This document shows, piece after piece, positions 16,368 to 23,279 of a stretch of DNA of 29,610 bases. Below the pieces are notes generated by a model. That model was not told where the DNA came from and searched no databases. It saw only the letters and a program-made list of their open reading frames with translations. A program made the position numbers and the translations under genes. This DNA comes from a virus, in the IMG/VR virus record IMGVR_UViG_3300017971_000642, positions 1 to 29,610 of that record; one strand, written 5' to 3'. Numbering within the stretch: position 1 is the stretch's first letter; every line of letters begins with the position of its first letter.

Positions 16368-16394
16368 TTGACAGGAAAATTAGCACTATATAAG
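16368..16394 (+). promoter_or_regulatory. Sigma70-type promoter for the plus-strand operon
   Basis: A perfect TTGACA at 16368-16373 and TATAAG at 16389-16394 are separated by 15 bases, slightly short but usable. A-tracts at 16346-16364 directly upstream resemble an UP element. The first gene of the rightward operon starts 56 bases downstream. Confidence 0.6.
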
Positions 16395-16403
16395 GAACGC
16401 GTA

Positions 16404-16420
16404 CCATTAATTTTTAATGG
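16404..16420 (+). promoter_or_regulatory. Inverted repeat at the start of the rightward transcript (possible operator)
   Basis: CCATTAA (16404-16410), TTT, TTAATGG (16414-16420) is a perfect 7-bp dyad located about 10 bases after the -10 box. Its place suggests a repressor site, or a hairpin at the 5' end of the mRNA. The HTH protein encoded next door is a candidate binder, by inference only. Confidence 0.45.
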
Positions 16421-16449
16421 AAAACCAAAACATATCAGGGGGTTATCAC

Positions 16450-16587
16450 ATGGGATCACAACTAATCGACAAATTGATCATCATAGAAGGGCAAGAGCAT
16501 AGGATTTTCTGGGTTCAACCCACCGGAAATCCGCCCAACTTCAAACATTCCAGAGAGTTATTCACCAAAAAACCTGCAATCAACTAA
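16450..16587 (+). CDS. Small hypothetical protein, first gene of the plus-strand operon
   Basis: A 45-residue frame from ATG 16450 to TAA 16587, preceded by AGGGGG with 7 bases spacing. It starts MGSQLIDKLIIIEGQEHRIF and ends with basic residues (TKKPAIN). Its stop is followed at once by the ribosome binding site of the next gene, giving typical operon packing. No family recognised. Confidence 0.5.
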   Translation: MGSQLIDKLIIIEGQEHRIFWVQPTGNPPNFKHSRELFTKKPAIN

Positions 16588-16601
16588 AAGGAGGCGAAAT
16601 C

Positions 16602-16820
16602 ATGAGAGATTTTATCGATCCCAAAGATGCAAAGTGTATTACCGACCTCGGAACCTCGCTGGTCTCGGACAGTGGGATGCTTCAGATCCGGAGATATGGT
16701 GTATGGGGGCCGGATCCCGACAAACCCGGAAGTGACTGTGTCTACGATACCGCCAATGATCTGGATTCCCTGAAGGAAAAATTCGGCAACCTTCCATTAA
16801 TCAAAATGACCATCAAATAA
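16602..16820 (+). CDS. Small hypothetical protein
   Basis: A 72-residue acidic protein starting MRDFIDPKDAKCITDLGTSL, with a GMLQIRRYGVWGPDPDK centre. The ribosome binding site AAAAGGAGGCGAAATC before ATG 16602 is strong and belongs to a leader sequence repeated before several genes of this operon. It lies 14 bases after the previous gene. No family recognised, no membrane segment or metal motif seen. Confidence 0.65.
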   Translation: MRDFIDPKDAKCITDLGTSLVSDSGMLQIRRYGVWGPDPDKPGSDCVYDTANDLDSLKEKFGNLPLIKMTIK

Positions 16821-16832
16821 GGAGGCGAAATT

Positions 16833-17072
16833 ATGTCAAAATTAGGATCATCCAAAGGAATGACAACCCGGAATTACAATGGACTTGCAAGGGAACTTCG
16901 ATCAACCCGGCCACAGTCACCGGATGAAGCAAGGGTGTCCGGTGGAAGTCCTTTTGTGAGCGTACGTTGGAACATGTGGTGTGATTGTGTCAATCATATC
17001 GCAGACTTCTGTAAGAGGGGAAATCCACATTTCGATGTCGAGAAATTCAAACAGGCCTGTCACAACAAATAA
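16833..17072 (+). CDS. Small hypothetical protein
   Basis: A 79-residue basic protein, starting MSKLGSSKGMTTRNYNGLAR and containing a Trp/Cys-bearing core (VRWNMWCDCVNHIADFCKRG) that looks like an amphipathic helix. AAGGAGGCGAAATT precedes ATG 16833, and the previous stop overlaps this site. Three Cys and one His in the core could bind a metal, but spacing is not diagnostic. Function unknown. Confidence 0.65.
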   Translation: MSKLGSSKGMTTRNYNGLARELRSTRPQSPDEARVSGGSPFVSVRWNMWCDCVNHIADFCKRGNPHFDVEKFKQACHNK

Positions 17073-17102
17073 CCTTAAAAATGTCGATGAAAGGAGCCAA
17101 CC

Positions 17103-17336
17103 ATGAACAAAAAAGAGAGAAAGACTATTAAAACAGATGATATCCGGACCTTTTTGAAGGAAAAACTTAATACTCTCGCCATGATACGAAAAAGGCATGA
17201 AAGAAAAGGTAAAATTGCAGTCCGTGAATGTCGCCCTGATCAGGTAAGATACCACCATGAAATGAAATTGAGGGCTGAAGCAAAATACTTCAACACGGAA
17301 CAAATCCTGATAGATTTGATGAAGATGGCACAATAG
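17103..17336 (+). CDS. Small basic hypothetical protein
   Basis: A 77-residue Lys/Arg-rich, probably all-helical protein (MNKKERKTIKTDDIRTFLKEKL, then HHEMKLRAEAKYFNTEQ). AAAGGAG precedes ATG 17103. Strong positive charge suggests nucleic-acid binding, an inference from composition only. No family recognised. Confidence 0.6.
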   Translation: MNKKERKTIKTDDIRTFLKEKLNTLAMIRKRHERKGKIAVRECRPDQVRYHHEMKLRAEAKYFNTEQILIDLMKMAQ

Positions 17337-17353
17337 GAGGTTAAGAGGGCGAA

Positions 17354-17521
17354 ATGACTAAATATTTCATAAATATCACCACTGAGGACGGGGAATTGCT
17401 CAACCGTATGGCCATAGAGACCTTCGAAATGAATTGGGATACGGCCAATAGCAAGAGAGAAATAACAATGGAAATTTTCGATGAAATCTATCGGGATATA
17501 AGGAGGCGTGAAGATGGATAA
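17354..17521 (+). CDS. Very small hypothetical protein
   Basis: A 55-residue frame starting MTKYFINITTEDGELLNRMA, ending RRREDG. It is preceded by GAGGGCGAA, a shortened copy of the leader used in this operon, and its last bases overlap the start of the next gene (ATGGATAA). Acidic with a mixed beta/helical pattern. Placement, ribosome binding site and overlap support it as a real gene; function unknown. Confidence 0.55.
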   Translation: MTKYFINITTEDGELLNRMAIETFEMNWDTANSKREITMEIFDEIYRDIRRREDG

Positions 17522-17735
17522 AAAAGCCCAAACATACGTTGAAATCAGAAAAACCCTGGATTCAATGGGGAATAACCCGGCGTGGCAACTGGCAATTCTC
17601 GAACAGGTCAAGAAAGATATCCGCCAGGAAGAGGAAGATCGGATCAACATCATTCATGCAATCACGCAATCCATAGTGGATTACGATAGAAAAATGACGG
17701 TCGGAGTGGTTCACATCTGTAAAAATCAAATATAA
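17514..17735 (+). CDS. Small hypothetical helical protein
   Basis: A 73-residue protein. I take ATG 17514, seven bases after AGGAGG, rather than the in-frame GTG at 17508, which is too close to the site. It reads as two helices (KKAQTYVEIRKTLDSMG; LAILEQVKKDIRQEEEDRINI) and a short C-terminal strand with VGVVHIC. No family recognised. Confidence 0.6.
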   Translation: MDKKAQTYVEIRKTLDSMGNNPAWQLAILEQVKKDIRQEEEDRINIIHAITQSIVDYDRKMTVGVVHICKNQI

Positions 17736-17747
17736 GGGGGCGAAATC

Positions 17748-18281
17748 ATGCCAATTTATGACAACAAAATCGTATTCACCTACTCTTCAAGTGTCGACTC
17801 TTTTGGGGATACAGAAGGGCGATATCTTTACACAACTCACATCCTGACCGTTTGGACATACGATTCCGAACGGGCCAAAAGCATGTCAACCGGACACATG
17901 ATCGTCCGATTCATCGGACAGGGCCATGCTCACCCGACAACCAAACGACTGATCCGCCTACCATACGCATTCAGAGCAGAAATCGACATGGACTACCTGT
18001 GGGACGATTCTTACAAGGCGAAATCGTTGAAAAAAATTGTCAATAAGATTGTCAAATTGGGGGGATGCAATCACATTAAATCATTAATTCGCCTACTTAC
18101 GGAATTAAAAATCCCCCGTTTGATCCGGGTACCCAATCCGGACAACCCACACCGCGTAAATGACCTGTATATACCCCGTCCGTTCAAGCAACAGGCCGAA
18201 GGATACATTCAAGCCACTAAAAACGGGCTACGGGTAATGCCTCCCAACCATCCGTTCGTACTGAAAAGGAAGGTTGCATAA
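17748..18281 (+). CDS. Hypothetical protein
   Basis: A 177-residue protein with a beta-rich N-terminal half (NKIVFTYSSSVDSFGD, YTTHILTVWTYDSERAKS, GHMIVRFIGQGHAHP) and a basic helical second half (KSLKKIVNKIVKLGG, IKSLIRLLTELKIPRLIRV). The ribosome binding site AAGGGGGCGAAATC is one of the repeated leaders. No known family comes to mind. Its mixed fold and basic C-terminus could suit a nucleic-acid-associated role, unproven. Confidence 0.65.
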   Translation: MPIYDNKIVFTYSSSVDSFGDTEGRYLYTTHILTVWTYDSERAKSMSTGHMIVRFIGQGHAHPTTKRLIRLPYAFRAEIDMDYLWDDSYKAKSLKKIVNKIVKLGGCNHIKSLIRLLTELKIPRLIRVPNPDNPHRVNDLYIPRPFKQQAEGYIQATKNGLRVMPPNHPFVLKRKVA

Positions 18282-18282
18282 C

Positions 18283-18519
18283 ATGGCAAGATCCTTTCAA
18301 AATTTGGACCTCTTCACCTGGGTCCCTGATAGTCGATTTGACGGGTTTTTTCCTTCAATCGGCACTAATCCCCTTATTTTGGGGGAAAAAGCTGAAATAT
18401 GGACCCCTGGACCCCTTGACGTTGATTACCTGGGGTCCGGGGTCCCTGTTTTGGGGTCCCGGAATGGGTCCCGGATCCCTGTTTTTCTAACATTCCGCAA
18501 TCTTAGGAGGGCAAAATGA
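18283..18519 (+). CDS. Small hypothetical protein whose 3' half is a GGGTCC repeat hairpin
   Basis: A 78-residue frame from ATG 18283 behind AAGGAAGG, ending in an ATGA overlap with the next gene. The first ~35 residues (MARSFQNLDLFTWVPDSRF, then PSIGTNPLI) look protein-like, but the rest (WTPGPLDVDYLGSGVPVLG and onward) is read through a strong DNA hairpin and GGGTCCC repeats. The frame may be a short gene extended by an inserted repeat, or only appear open because the repeat has no stops in it. Confidence 0.4.
   Translation: MARSFQNLDLFTWVPDSRFDGFFPSIGTNPLILGEKAEIWTPGPLDVDYLGSGVPVLGSRNGSRIPVFLTFRNLRRAK
18401..18445 (+). repeat. Strong GGACCCC/GGGGTCC hairpin
   Basis: Two tandem GGACCCC units (18401-18407 and 18409-18415, with a bulged T between) pair with two tandem GGGGTCC units (18432-18445) across a 16-base loop, making a 14-bp almost all-GC stem. 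Further GGGTCCC units follow at about 18453-18471 and GGATCCC near 18473, then T5. It could attenuate or punctuate transcription of the operon or be a dispersed repeat element. Confidence 0.7.
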
Positions 18520-18896
18520 CTTTTAAAGGCAACTACGGCGAATCTGTCAAAGGAAATTTCAGGATTATTGATTCAATCGGTATCCCCCACCCATACTGCA
18601 TTGGCCCACGGCATGTAGCTTATGCATCCGACCACTGTATGGGGATGTTGGGGGCCGATGCAATCAGGGGTGCCGAACGAAATGGGGCTGGATGCTGTGT
18701 CAGGGGATGCAATCTCCCCTACGATGAGCATGAACAAGCGCTATTGGTCGAGTGTGACACGTGGATCACCGATGAACACCGCAAGGCAAACCCTGAATTG
18801 CATGAGTATCTTCTGAAAATCAAGGACATGGCCGAAATGAACGGATATTCCGGTTTTGCATTCAAGGATAACCGCCAGGGTAAAGACAATGGGTAA
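18516..18896 (+). CDS. Hypothetical Cys-rich protein
   Basis: A 126-residue protein, starting MTFKGNYGESVKGNFRIID. It has six Cys, with a cluster GAGCCVRGCNLPYDEHE and a later LVEC, plus HPYC and HCMG earlier, suggesting metal binding or an Fe-S site; the pattern matches no family I know. AGGAGGGCAAA precedes ATG 18516. The end overlaps the next gene by 8 bases. Confidence 0.6.
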   Translation: MTFKGNYGESVKGNFRIIDSIGIPHPYCIGPRHVAYASDHCMGMLGADAIRGAERNGAGCCVRGCNLPYDEHEQALLVECDTWITDEHRKANPELHEYLLKIKDMAEMNGYSGFAFKDNRQGKDNG

Positions 18897-19137
18897 TCTC
18901 AGTCCATGCATAGCATGCGGGGAACCTGCATTGACAACGTATATTGTCCGGGAAACGGGCAATTCTTACAAATTTTGCGATGAGTGCCTTGAGATAAACA
19001 CTGGCACTCGCGTAACCAGGACTGATCGTACCGTGTCGTACGGCTCTGGTCGGTCCTTTAATCAACCCGGTCCCGTTAAAGGGGCCACCAAATGGACCCA
19101 ACCGGAAATCCGGTTTGGGGAAGGGAGCAAATCATGA
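18889..19137 (+). CDS. Small zinc-finger protein
   Basis: An 82-residue protein from ATG 18889. A four-Cys zinc knuckle is obvious: CIAC at residues 6-9 and CDEC about 20 residues later (YKFCDECLE). The second half is basic and polar (TRVTRTDRTVSYGSGRSF). It overlaps both neighbours, the next as ATGA, so translation is coupled to the DUF932 gene. Probably nucleic-acid or protein binding; exact role unknown. Confidence 0.6.
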   Translation: MGNLSPCIACGEPALTTYIVRETGNSYKFCDECLEINTGTRVTRTDRTVSYGSGRSFNQPGPVKGATKWTQPEIRFGEGSKS

Positions 19138-20201
19138 AAGAGGGCAGAACGATTGAGGAATTGGCAAGAGAAATCATGCGTCAGGCGGAAGTAAAGAGGG
19201 ACTTTGTTGCAGATACCCGACAAATGACGATGACCAGGACGGACGGAACCGCCAACGATGGGACCCCGGCACACCTTTTGAGCTTGAAAGGGGCCGGAGC
19301 ATTCCCCTTGACACCCCACACCCACGGTCAGATCGCCACCCACTTCAAGATCCCGAAAAAGTATTATGACCACATGCAGGGTGCCGCCCCGGATCTGCTT
19401 TCCACCAACGTCAACCACTGGATGCAGAACAAGCCGGCCAAACGGATGGTGAGGACCCTTGACGGTGGGGCCAGGGCATTCCTTTCCAACAGGTACCGTC
19501 CTATCGACAACATGGATGTGGCCCAACCGATGCTGGAGGTTCTTGGGGACCTCGATGTAAACATTGTATCGTGCGACATTACGGAACGGAAAATGTATCT
19601 GAAGGCCGTATTCCCCAAAGTAGAGGGGGAAATAACGGTGGGAGACCCGGTCCAATCAGGAATTGTGATTTCCAACAGTGAGATAGGACTCGGAGCATTG
19701 CGGATCCAGGCACTTGTTTACCGTTTGGTCTGCAAGAACGGCATGATCTCCCAGGATGCATCCATGAAAAAGTACCATGTGGGCCGGGCATTCGGGAATG
19801 AAGGATCCCTGGAGTTTTTCAAGGATGAAACCTTGTTGGCCGATGACCGGGCATTCATGCTGAAGGTCCGGGATACGATCAATGCTACGGCGGACGAAGC
19901 CAAGTTCCAGGTCATAATCGACCAAGTACGGCAGACCACGGAACGGGAGATCGAAGGGGATCCCGTGGAGGGCGTAAAAGTACTCCAGAACAAGTTCAAC
20001 ATGAATGATGAGGAACGAACCGGGATCCTGAAACACCTTATCAAAGGCGGAGACCTCACACAGTACGGGTTGATGAATGCCGTGACACGCCAGTCCCAGG
20101 ACGTTGAGGACTATGACCGGGCCACAGAACTGGAAGAAATCGGTGGCAAAATCATCGAATTACCTAAAAACCAGTGGAAGGTCATCAGTCAAGCTGCATA
20201 A
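19134..20201 (+). CDS. DUF932 (phage/plasmid-like) protein
   Basis: A 355-residue protein. The start ATG 19134 overlaps the preceding stop as ATGA and follows AAGGGAG, so I prefer it to an upstream in-frame ATG. It fits the DUF932 family found on phages and plasmids: FKIPKKYYDHM, then LDGGARAFLSNRYRPIDNMDV, and RIQALVYRLVCKNGMI, a highly typical block, followed by a helical C-terminal half. The biochemical role of the family is not settled; it is frequent in accessory or anti-defence gene clusters, which would fit this operon. It is the longest gene here and probably one of the operon's main products. Confidence 0.82.
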   Translation: MKEGRTIEELAREIMRQAEVKRDFVADTRQMTMTRTDGTANDGTPAHLLSLKGAGAFPLTPHTHGQIATHFKIPKKYYDHMQGAAPDLLSTNVNHWMQNKPAKRMVRTLDGGARAFLSNRYRPIDNMDVAQPMLEVLGDLDVNIVSCDITERKMYLKAVFPKVEGEITVGDPVQSGIVISNSEIGLGALRIQALVYRLVCKNGMISQDASMKKYHVGRAFGNEGSLEFFKDETLLADDRAFMLKVRDTINATADEAKFQVIIDQVRQTTEREIEGDPVEGVKVLQNKFNMNDEERTGILKHLIKGGDLTQYGLMNAVTRQSQDVEDYDRATELEEIGGKIIELPKNQWKVISQAA

Positions 20202-20234
20202 GTGGGCAAGATGATAGAAAATTCAACGAAAAAC

Positions 20235-20257
20235 GGGGTCCCTGACCAGGGGACCCC
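20235..20257 (+). repeat. GGGGTCCC/GGGACCCC hairpin between DUF932 and GP88 genes
   Basis: GGGGTCCC (20235-20242) and GGGACCCC (20250-20257) form an 8-bp GC stem with a 7-base loop. It has no T-tract, so it is not a standard terminator; it resembles the hairpin at 18401-18445 and may be an mRNA-stability or attenuation element. Confidence 0.65.
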
Positions 20258-20283
20258 GGAAAGCATGAAAAGAGGAGCGAACC

Positions 20284-21252
20284 ATGGCGAAAGTAGCAGA
20301 TTTGGCACAGCAAGTCAAGGCCCAGAATGAGCGTTTAGGTCTAACCCCTAAAAACAATACGGCCAAGTCCGGGAAAACGTCCAGGAAGGGGTCTGAGACC
20401 CCCAAATCCGGGACCGGGACCAATTCCGGCACCAAACCCATTGACAAGGGGTCAAAGTCCCCGAAAACGGGACCTGAGACCCCTAAAAAGGGAAATCCCC
20501 CAGGAAAAACCCGGAAAAAGGACAAAAAACGGACCACGTTGACCAATGTCAACACATCCAAAAAAGTGGATGATCACAGGAAGGGGGCCAAGGATGAGAA
20601 AAAGCCCACGGAAAAGCCTAAAGATCCGCCGAAGGTCAAGGAATGGTATGAATCGTTCGGTGGAATATCCAAGAAAATGAGTATTTCCGGGGGAAACAAG
20701 AAACTAGGACAGGTACCGTACCTTTCTCTTCCGCCTGGGGAGACATGTTCCAAAGAAATCCCTTGTTATGACATGTGTTACGCCCAAAAGCAGACCGGAA
20801 TGCTTGCAAGTGTTCAGTCCGGCTACAAAAAGAACCTGGACTTCTGGAAATCGGCCCCGGATGACTTCTGGAAAGGGTTGAAGTCCTGGATCAAGTTAAA
20901 AGGGGACATCACCATGTTCCGGTTTCATACCGCTGGGGACATACCGTCCCAGGAATACCTTGACGGTCTGATCAAGTTGGTGGCGGAACACAAAGACATC
21001 GTATTTATCCTGTTTACCAAAAAATACGATCTGAAGTTCCCAACCCCGGCCAAACTTCCCGGAAACCTTGTCCTGATCTTCAGTATGTGGCCTGATCTGA
21101 AATTCCCAAAAAAACTGTCCGGATACAGTCGGGCATGGATTGAAGGGGACCCACGGATCCCGGCCAAGGCAATGAAGCTCTACGGGACCTGTGACTATTT
21201 CGGCCTTGATATGAGGGGTACGGAATGGGACATCATTTTCAGGAAAATATGA
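20284..21252 (+). CDS. GP88-like protein with long disordered N-terminus
   Basis: A 322-residue protein. Residues ~20-118 are a low-complexity Lys/Thr/Pro/Gly/Ser linker with near-repeats such as GSETPKSG and GPETPKKG. The C-terminal ~200 residues match the phage 'gene product 88' family: YLSLPPGETCSKEIPCYDMCYAQ (Cys 155, 161, 165), then FRFHTAGDIPSQEYLDGL, DIVFILFTKKYDL and NLVLIFSMWPDL. The Cys cluster, beta-alpha repeats and RxHxxGD motif suggest a barrel enzyme distantly like radical SAM proteins, but spacing is C-x5-C-x3-C, not the canonical one. GAGGAGCGAACC precedes ATG 20284. Last gene of the operon; activity unknown. Confidence 0.75.
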   Translation: MAKVADLAQQVKAQNERLGLTPKNNTAKSGKTSRKGSETPKSGTGTNSGTKPIDKGSKSPKTGPETPKKGNPPGKTRKKDKKRTTLTNVNTSKKVDDHRKGAKDEKKPTEKPKDPPKVKEWYESFGGISKKMSISGGNKKLGQVPYLSLPPGETCSKEIPCYDMCYAQKQTGMLASVQSGYKKNLDFWKSAPDDFWKGLKSWIKLKGDITMFRFHTAGDIPSQEYLDGLIKLVAEHKDIVFILFTKKYDLKFPTPAKLPGNLVLIFSMWPDLKFPKKLSGYSRAWIEGDPRIPAKAMKLYGTCDYFGLDMRGTEWDIIFRKI

Positions 21253-21298
21253 CCTCCTGATTTGACGTATAACGGGACTTAATCCCCTTCCGGCATAG

Positions 21299-21326
21299 AT
21301 CCCCTGGATTTTCGGATCCAGGGGAT
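21299..21326. terminator. Hairpin between convergent genes, probable bidirectional terminator
   Basis: ATCCCCTGGAT (21299-21309) and ATCCAGGGGAT (21316-21326) form a perfect 11-bp stem with a 6-base loop, between the ends of the rightward GP88 gene and the leftward large terminase gene. Neither side has a clear T-run, so it is a strong hairpin of terminator position rather than a textbook intrinsic terminator. Confidence 0.6.
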
Positions 21327-21350
21327 TCTATCGCGCAAAAATCTCCCCTA

Positions 21351-23279
21351 TTAACGGTTTAACCAGTTCCCCCCGGTCTGTATCCAGGGATTGTGTTGTT
21401 CCTCAACTGGCTCGACTTTGGGGGTCTTTGGTTTCAGCTGGCTACCAACCAGCTTCAGACCTCCGGACCACTGTGGATCCGCACATGCATGTGCATAGAT
21501 GGAGCAATCCAGATAATGGTTGTCCTTTCTGATCTTGACCCACTCCCATTCCAGGTTTTTATTCCGCTTTTTCTCTTCCGCCAGTAACTGGTTGAAAAAG
21601 ACATCATCGGTTTCCCGGTGGAAGTGAAGGGGCTGTGGATCCGAATCTTTGTTGGACACCCTCCAGAAAAAAACGTCCTTAAAAGCATGAGTGTCCAGGA
21701 ACCACAGGACCAGGCCTCCGGTGATCCTTGCTTTAGTCCCCGGCATTTTATCAATGATTGTATGGCGGACCCGTTGTCCCCCGGTCCTGTTGGTCATACC
21801 CTTGATCCCCCATGCCGTATTCATCCCGTTATTCCGCAACCACTGGTAGATTTCTTCAGTCTTTGGATGCTCCCCCTCTTCACCGGGACCACCACCAGTG
21901 TCCACAGCGGCTCTCCAAATGGACATGGTGTATTCCGGGTTGTCCTGGATCTCGAATTCCCTGGAAAATATAAGAGCGAATACCTCATCCCAGGTTGTCA
22001 GCCATCCGTAGTCGATCAACCAGGATTCGAACGTTTCCGAAAAGGCCCACACGGTAAAATAAAACCCGTATTTCTGGACATCGACCCCACAGGTCAAAGC
22101 TATTGCATCCTTCGGCACGATCCCGGCTGGCATATTGTTTTTCCGGTTTTCAAGCTCATCGAACATCGGCTTTTCAGCCAGATCCTTCCAGGGTTTTGCC
22201 AACCATCCGTTCGTGAAGTTCTGAAGGTCCGTTATCACGCCTTCTTCCCTCAGCTTGTACTTTGCTCTCAGAAACTTTTCCGCCACATCCCCCCATCTCA
22301 ACCAGGGTGAATAAAGGGATGACACATGGAAACCGATTTTTTCGGTCTGGTATTTAAACTTTTTATCGGCGATGTATTCACCGTGTTCCCCCATTTGCGA
22401 CTTGTGGTGATCCCCTATGGGTCGACCACATTCGATGCATTCATACCGGGCTGTATTCTTGGCAACATTGATCCGTTCGTGTCCTTCGCCCTCCAGGTCG
22501 AACTTGATCTGTTCGAACACCAGGGTCTGCATCCATTCACAGTGCGGACAGGGGACATAGAATCTTCTGATTTCATCACATGAGTTTAGTTCTTTCCAGA
22601 TACCGATCTCTTCCAGGGTCGGGGAACTGACATCAACTATCTTGCGGATATCCCAAAAGCTCTTGGTTCTCTCTTCGGACAGGTTCAGTGGATCCGCGTC
22701 CTTACCCACCCTCAATGGATATTTGTCGATTTCATCCCGCAGGACGTTCCGGCATGGCTTTTGAGCAAGTGCGGCAGCTGAATTGGCACCCACCAGATAT
22801 AGGTCCATGCCTGGGAAGTGCATTTCAAGCAACTGGTAAAGTTCCCGTTTGTCCGGGATCTTTTCCTTCAGGAATTCAGAGGCCTCGAACATGGGTCTCA
22901 CCCTGGTCCGGGAAATGGTTTTCGCGTCATCTTCCCTGGGGTAAACAACCATCGTGGAATAGGGTTCAAGGTCGATGATATAGCCAAGGATGTTATACAG
23001 GCATTCGGTTTTTCCAAGCTGTGTGCCGAAACATAGGACGATATGTCGAATATTTGGATCCCGGTATGCGTTCATGGGTTCTTCAAGGTAGGGAGTGAGA
23101 CCTGTTGACCAGGGGCCGGGTTGACGGGATGTTCCGGGTTGAAGGATCCTTCTTTCATCCGCCCAGGTGGACACCCCTATGTCCGGTGGTGGACGGAACG
23201 CCATTCGTTCGTTACCTGTCCATTCTGCTTTGTTCTCGCAATCAATAACACCGTCCCATTCAATGCAGACATCCGACAT
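21351..23279 (-). CDS. Terminase large subunit, lambda GpA family
   Basis: A 642-residue packaging ATPase/nuclease. The ATPase part has Walker A GTQLGKT (residues 85-91) and TMVVYPREDDAKTISRTRVRPMF. A zinc knuckle pair follows (CPHC ... CIECG, about residues 250-285), typical for GpA. The C-terminal nuclease domain begins ALTCGVDVQKYGFYF with its first Asp and includes VDTGGGPGEE and the late DNHYLDCSIYAHACA. It cuts concatemers and pumps DNA into the prohead. Its start overlaps the small subunit stop as TGATG. Unusually, the next minus-strand gene is 5 kb away because of the inverted operon. Confidence 0.95.
   Translation of the reverse strand: MSDVCIEWDGVIDCENKAEWTGNERMAFRPPPDIGVSTWADERRILQPGTSRQPGPWSTGLTPYLEEPMNAYRDPNIRHIVLCFGTQLGKTECLYNILGYIIDLEPYSTMVVYPREDDAKTISRTRVRPMFEASEFLKEKIPDKRELYQLLEMHFPGMDLYLVGANSAAALAQKPCRNVLRDEIDKYPLRVGKDADPLNLSEERTKSFWDIRKIVDVSSPTLEEIGIWKELNSCDEIRRFYVPCPHCEWMQTLVFEQIKFDLEGEGHERINVAKNTARYECIECGRPIGDHHKSQMGEHGEYIADKKFKYQTEKIGFHVSSLYSPWLRWGDVAEKFLRAKYKLREEGVITDLQNFTNGWLAKPWKDLAEKPMFDELENRKNNMPAGIVPKDAIALTCGVDVQKYGFYFTVWAFSETFESWLIDYGWLTTWDEVFALIFSREFEIQDNPEYTMSIWRAAVDTGGGPGEEGEHPKTEEIYQWLRNNGMNTAWGIKGMTNRTGGQRVRHTIIDKMPGTKARITGGLVLWFLDTHAFKDVFFWRVSNKDSDPQPLHFHRETDDVFFNQLLAEEKKRNKNLEWEWVKIRKDNHYLDCSIYAHACADPQWSGGLKLVGSQLKPKTPKVEPVEEQHNPWIQTGGNWLNR

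Noticed and set aside
16138-16371. Plus-strand frame in the divergent intergenic region
   Set aside because: Runs into the promoter, has homopolymer-derived composition (Gly/Pro and Lys runs) and no ribosome binding site.
18401-18495. Intrinsic terminator (hairpin followed by T5 near 18481)
   Set aside because: The T-run is 35 bases after the main stem and genes continue in the same operon immediately after, so a terminator is not supported; recorded as a repeat hairpin instead.
20211-20330. 39-residue frame starting before the GP88 gene
   Set aside because: Poor ribosome binding site, crosses the hairpin and overlaps the GP88 start in another frame.
21618-22310. 230-codon plus-strand frame
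   Set aside because: Antisense shadow of the large terminase.
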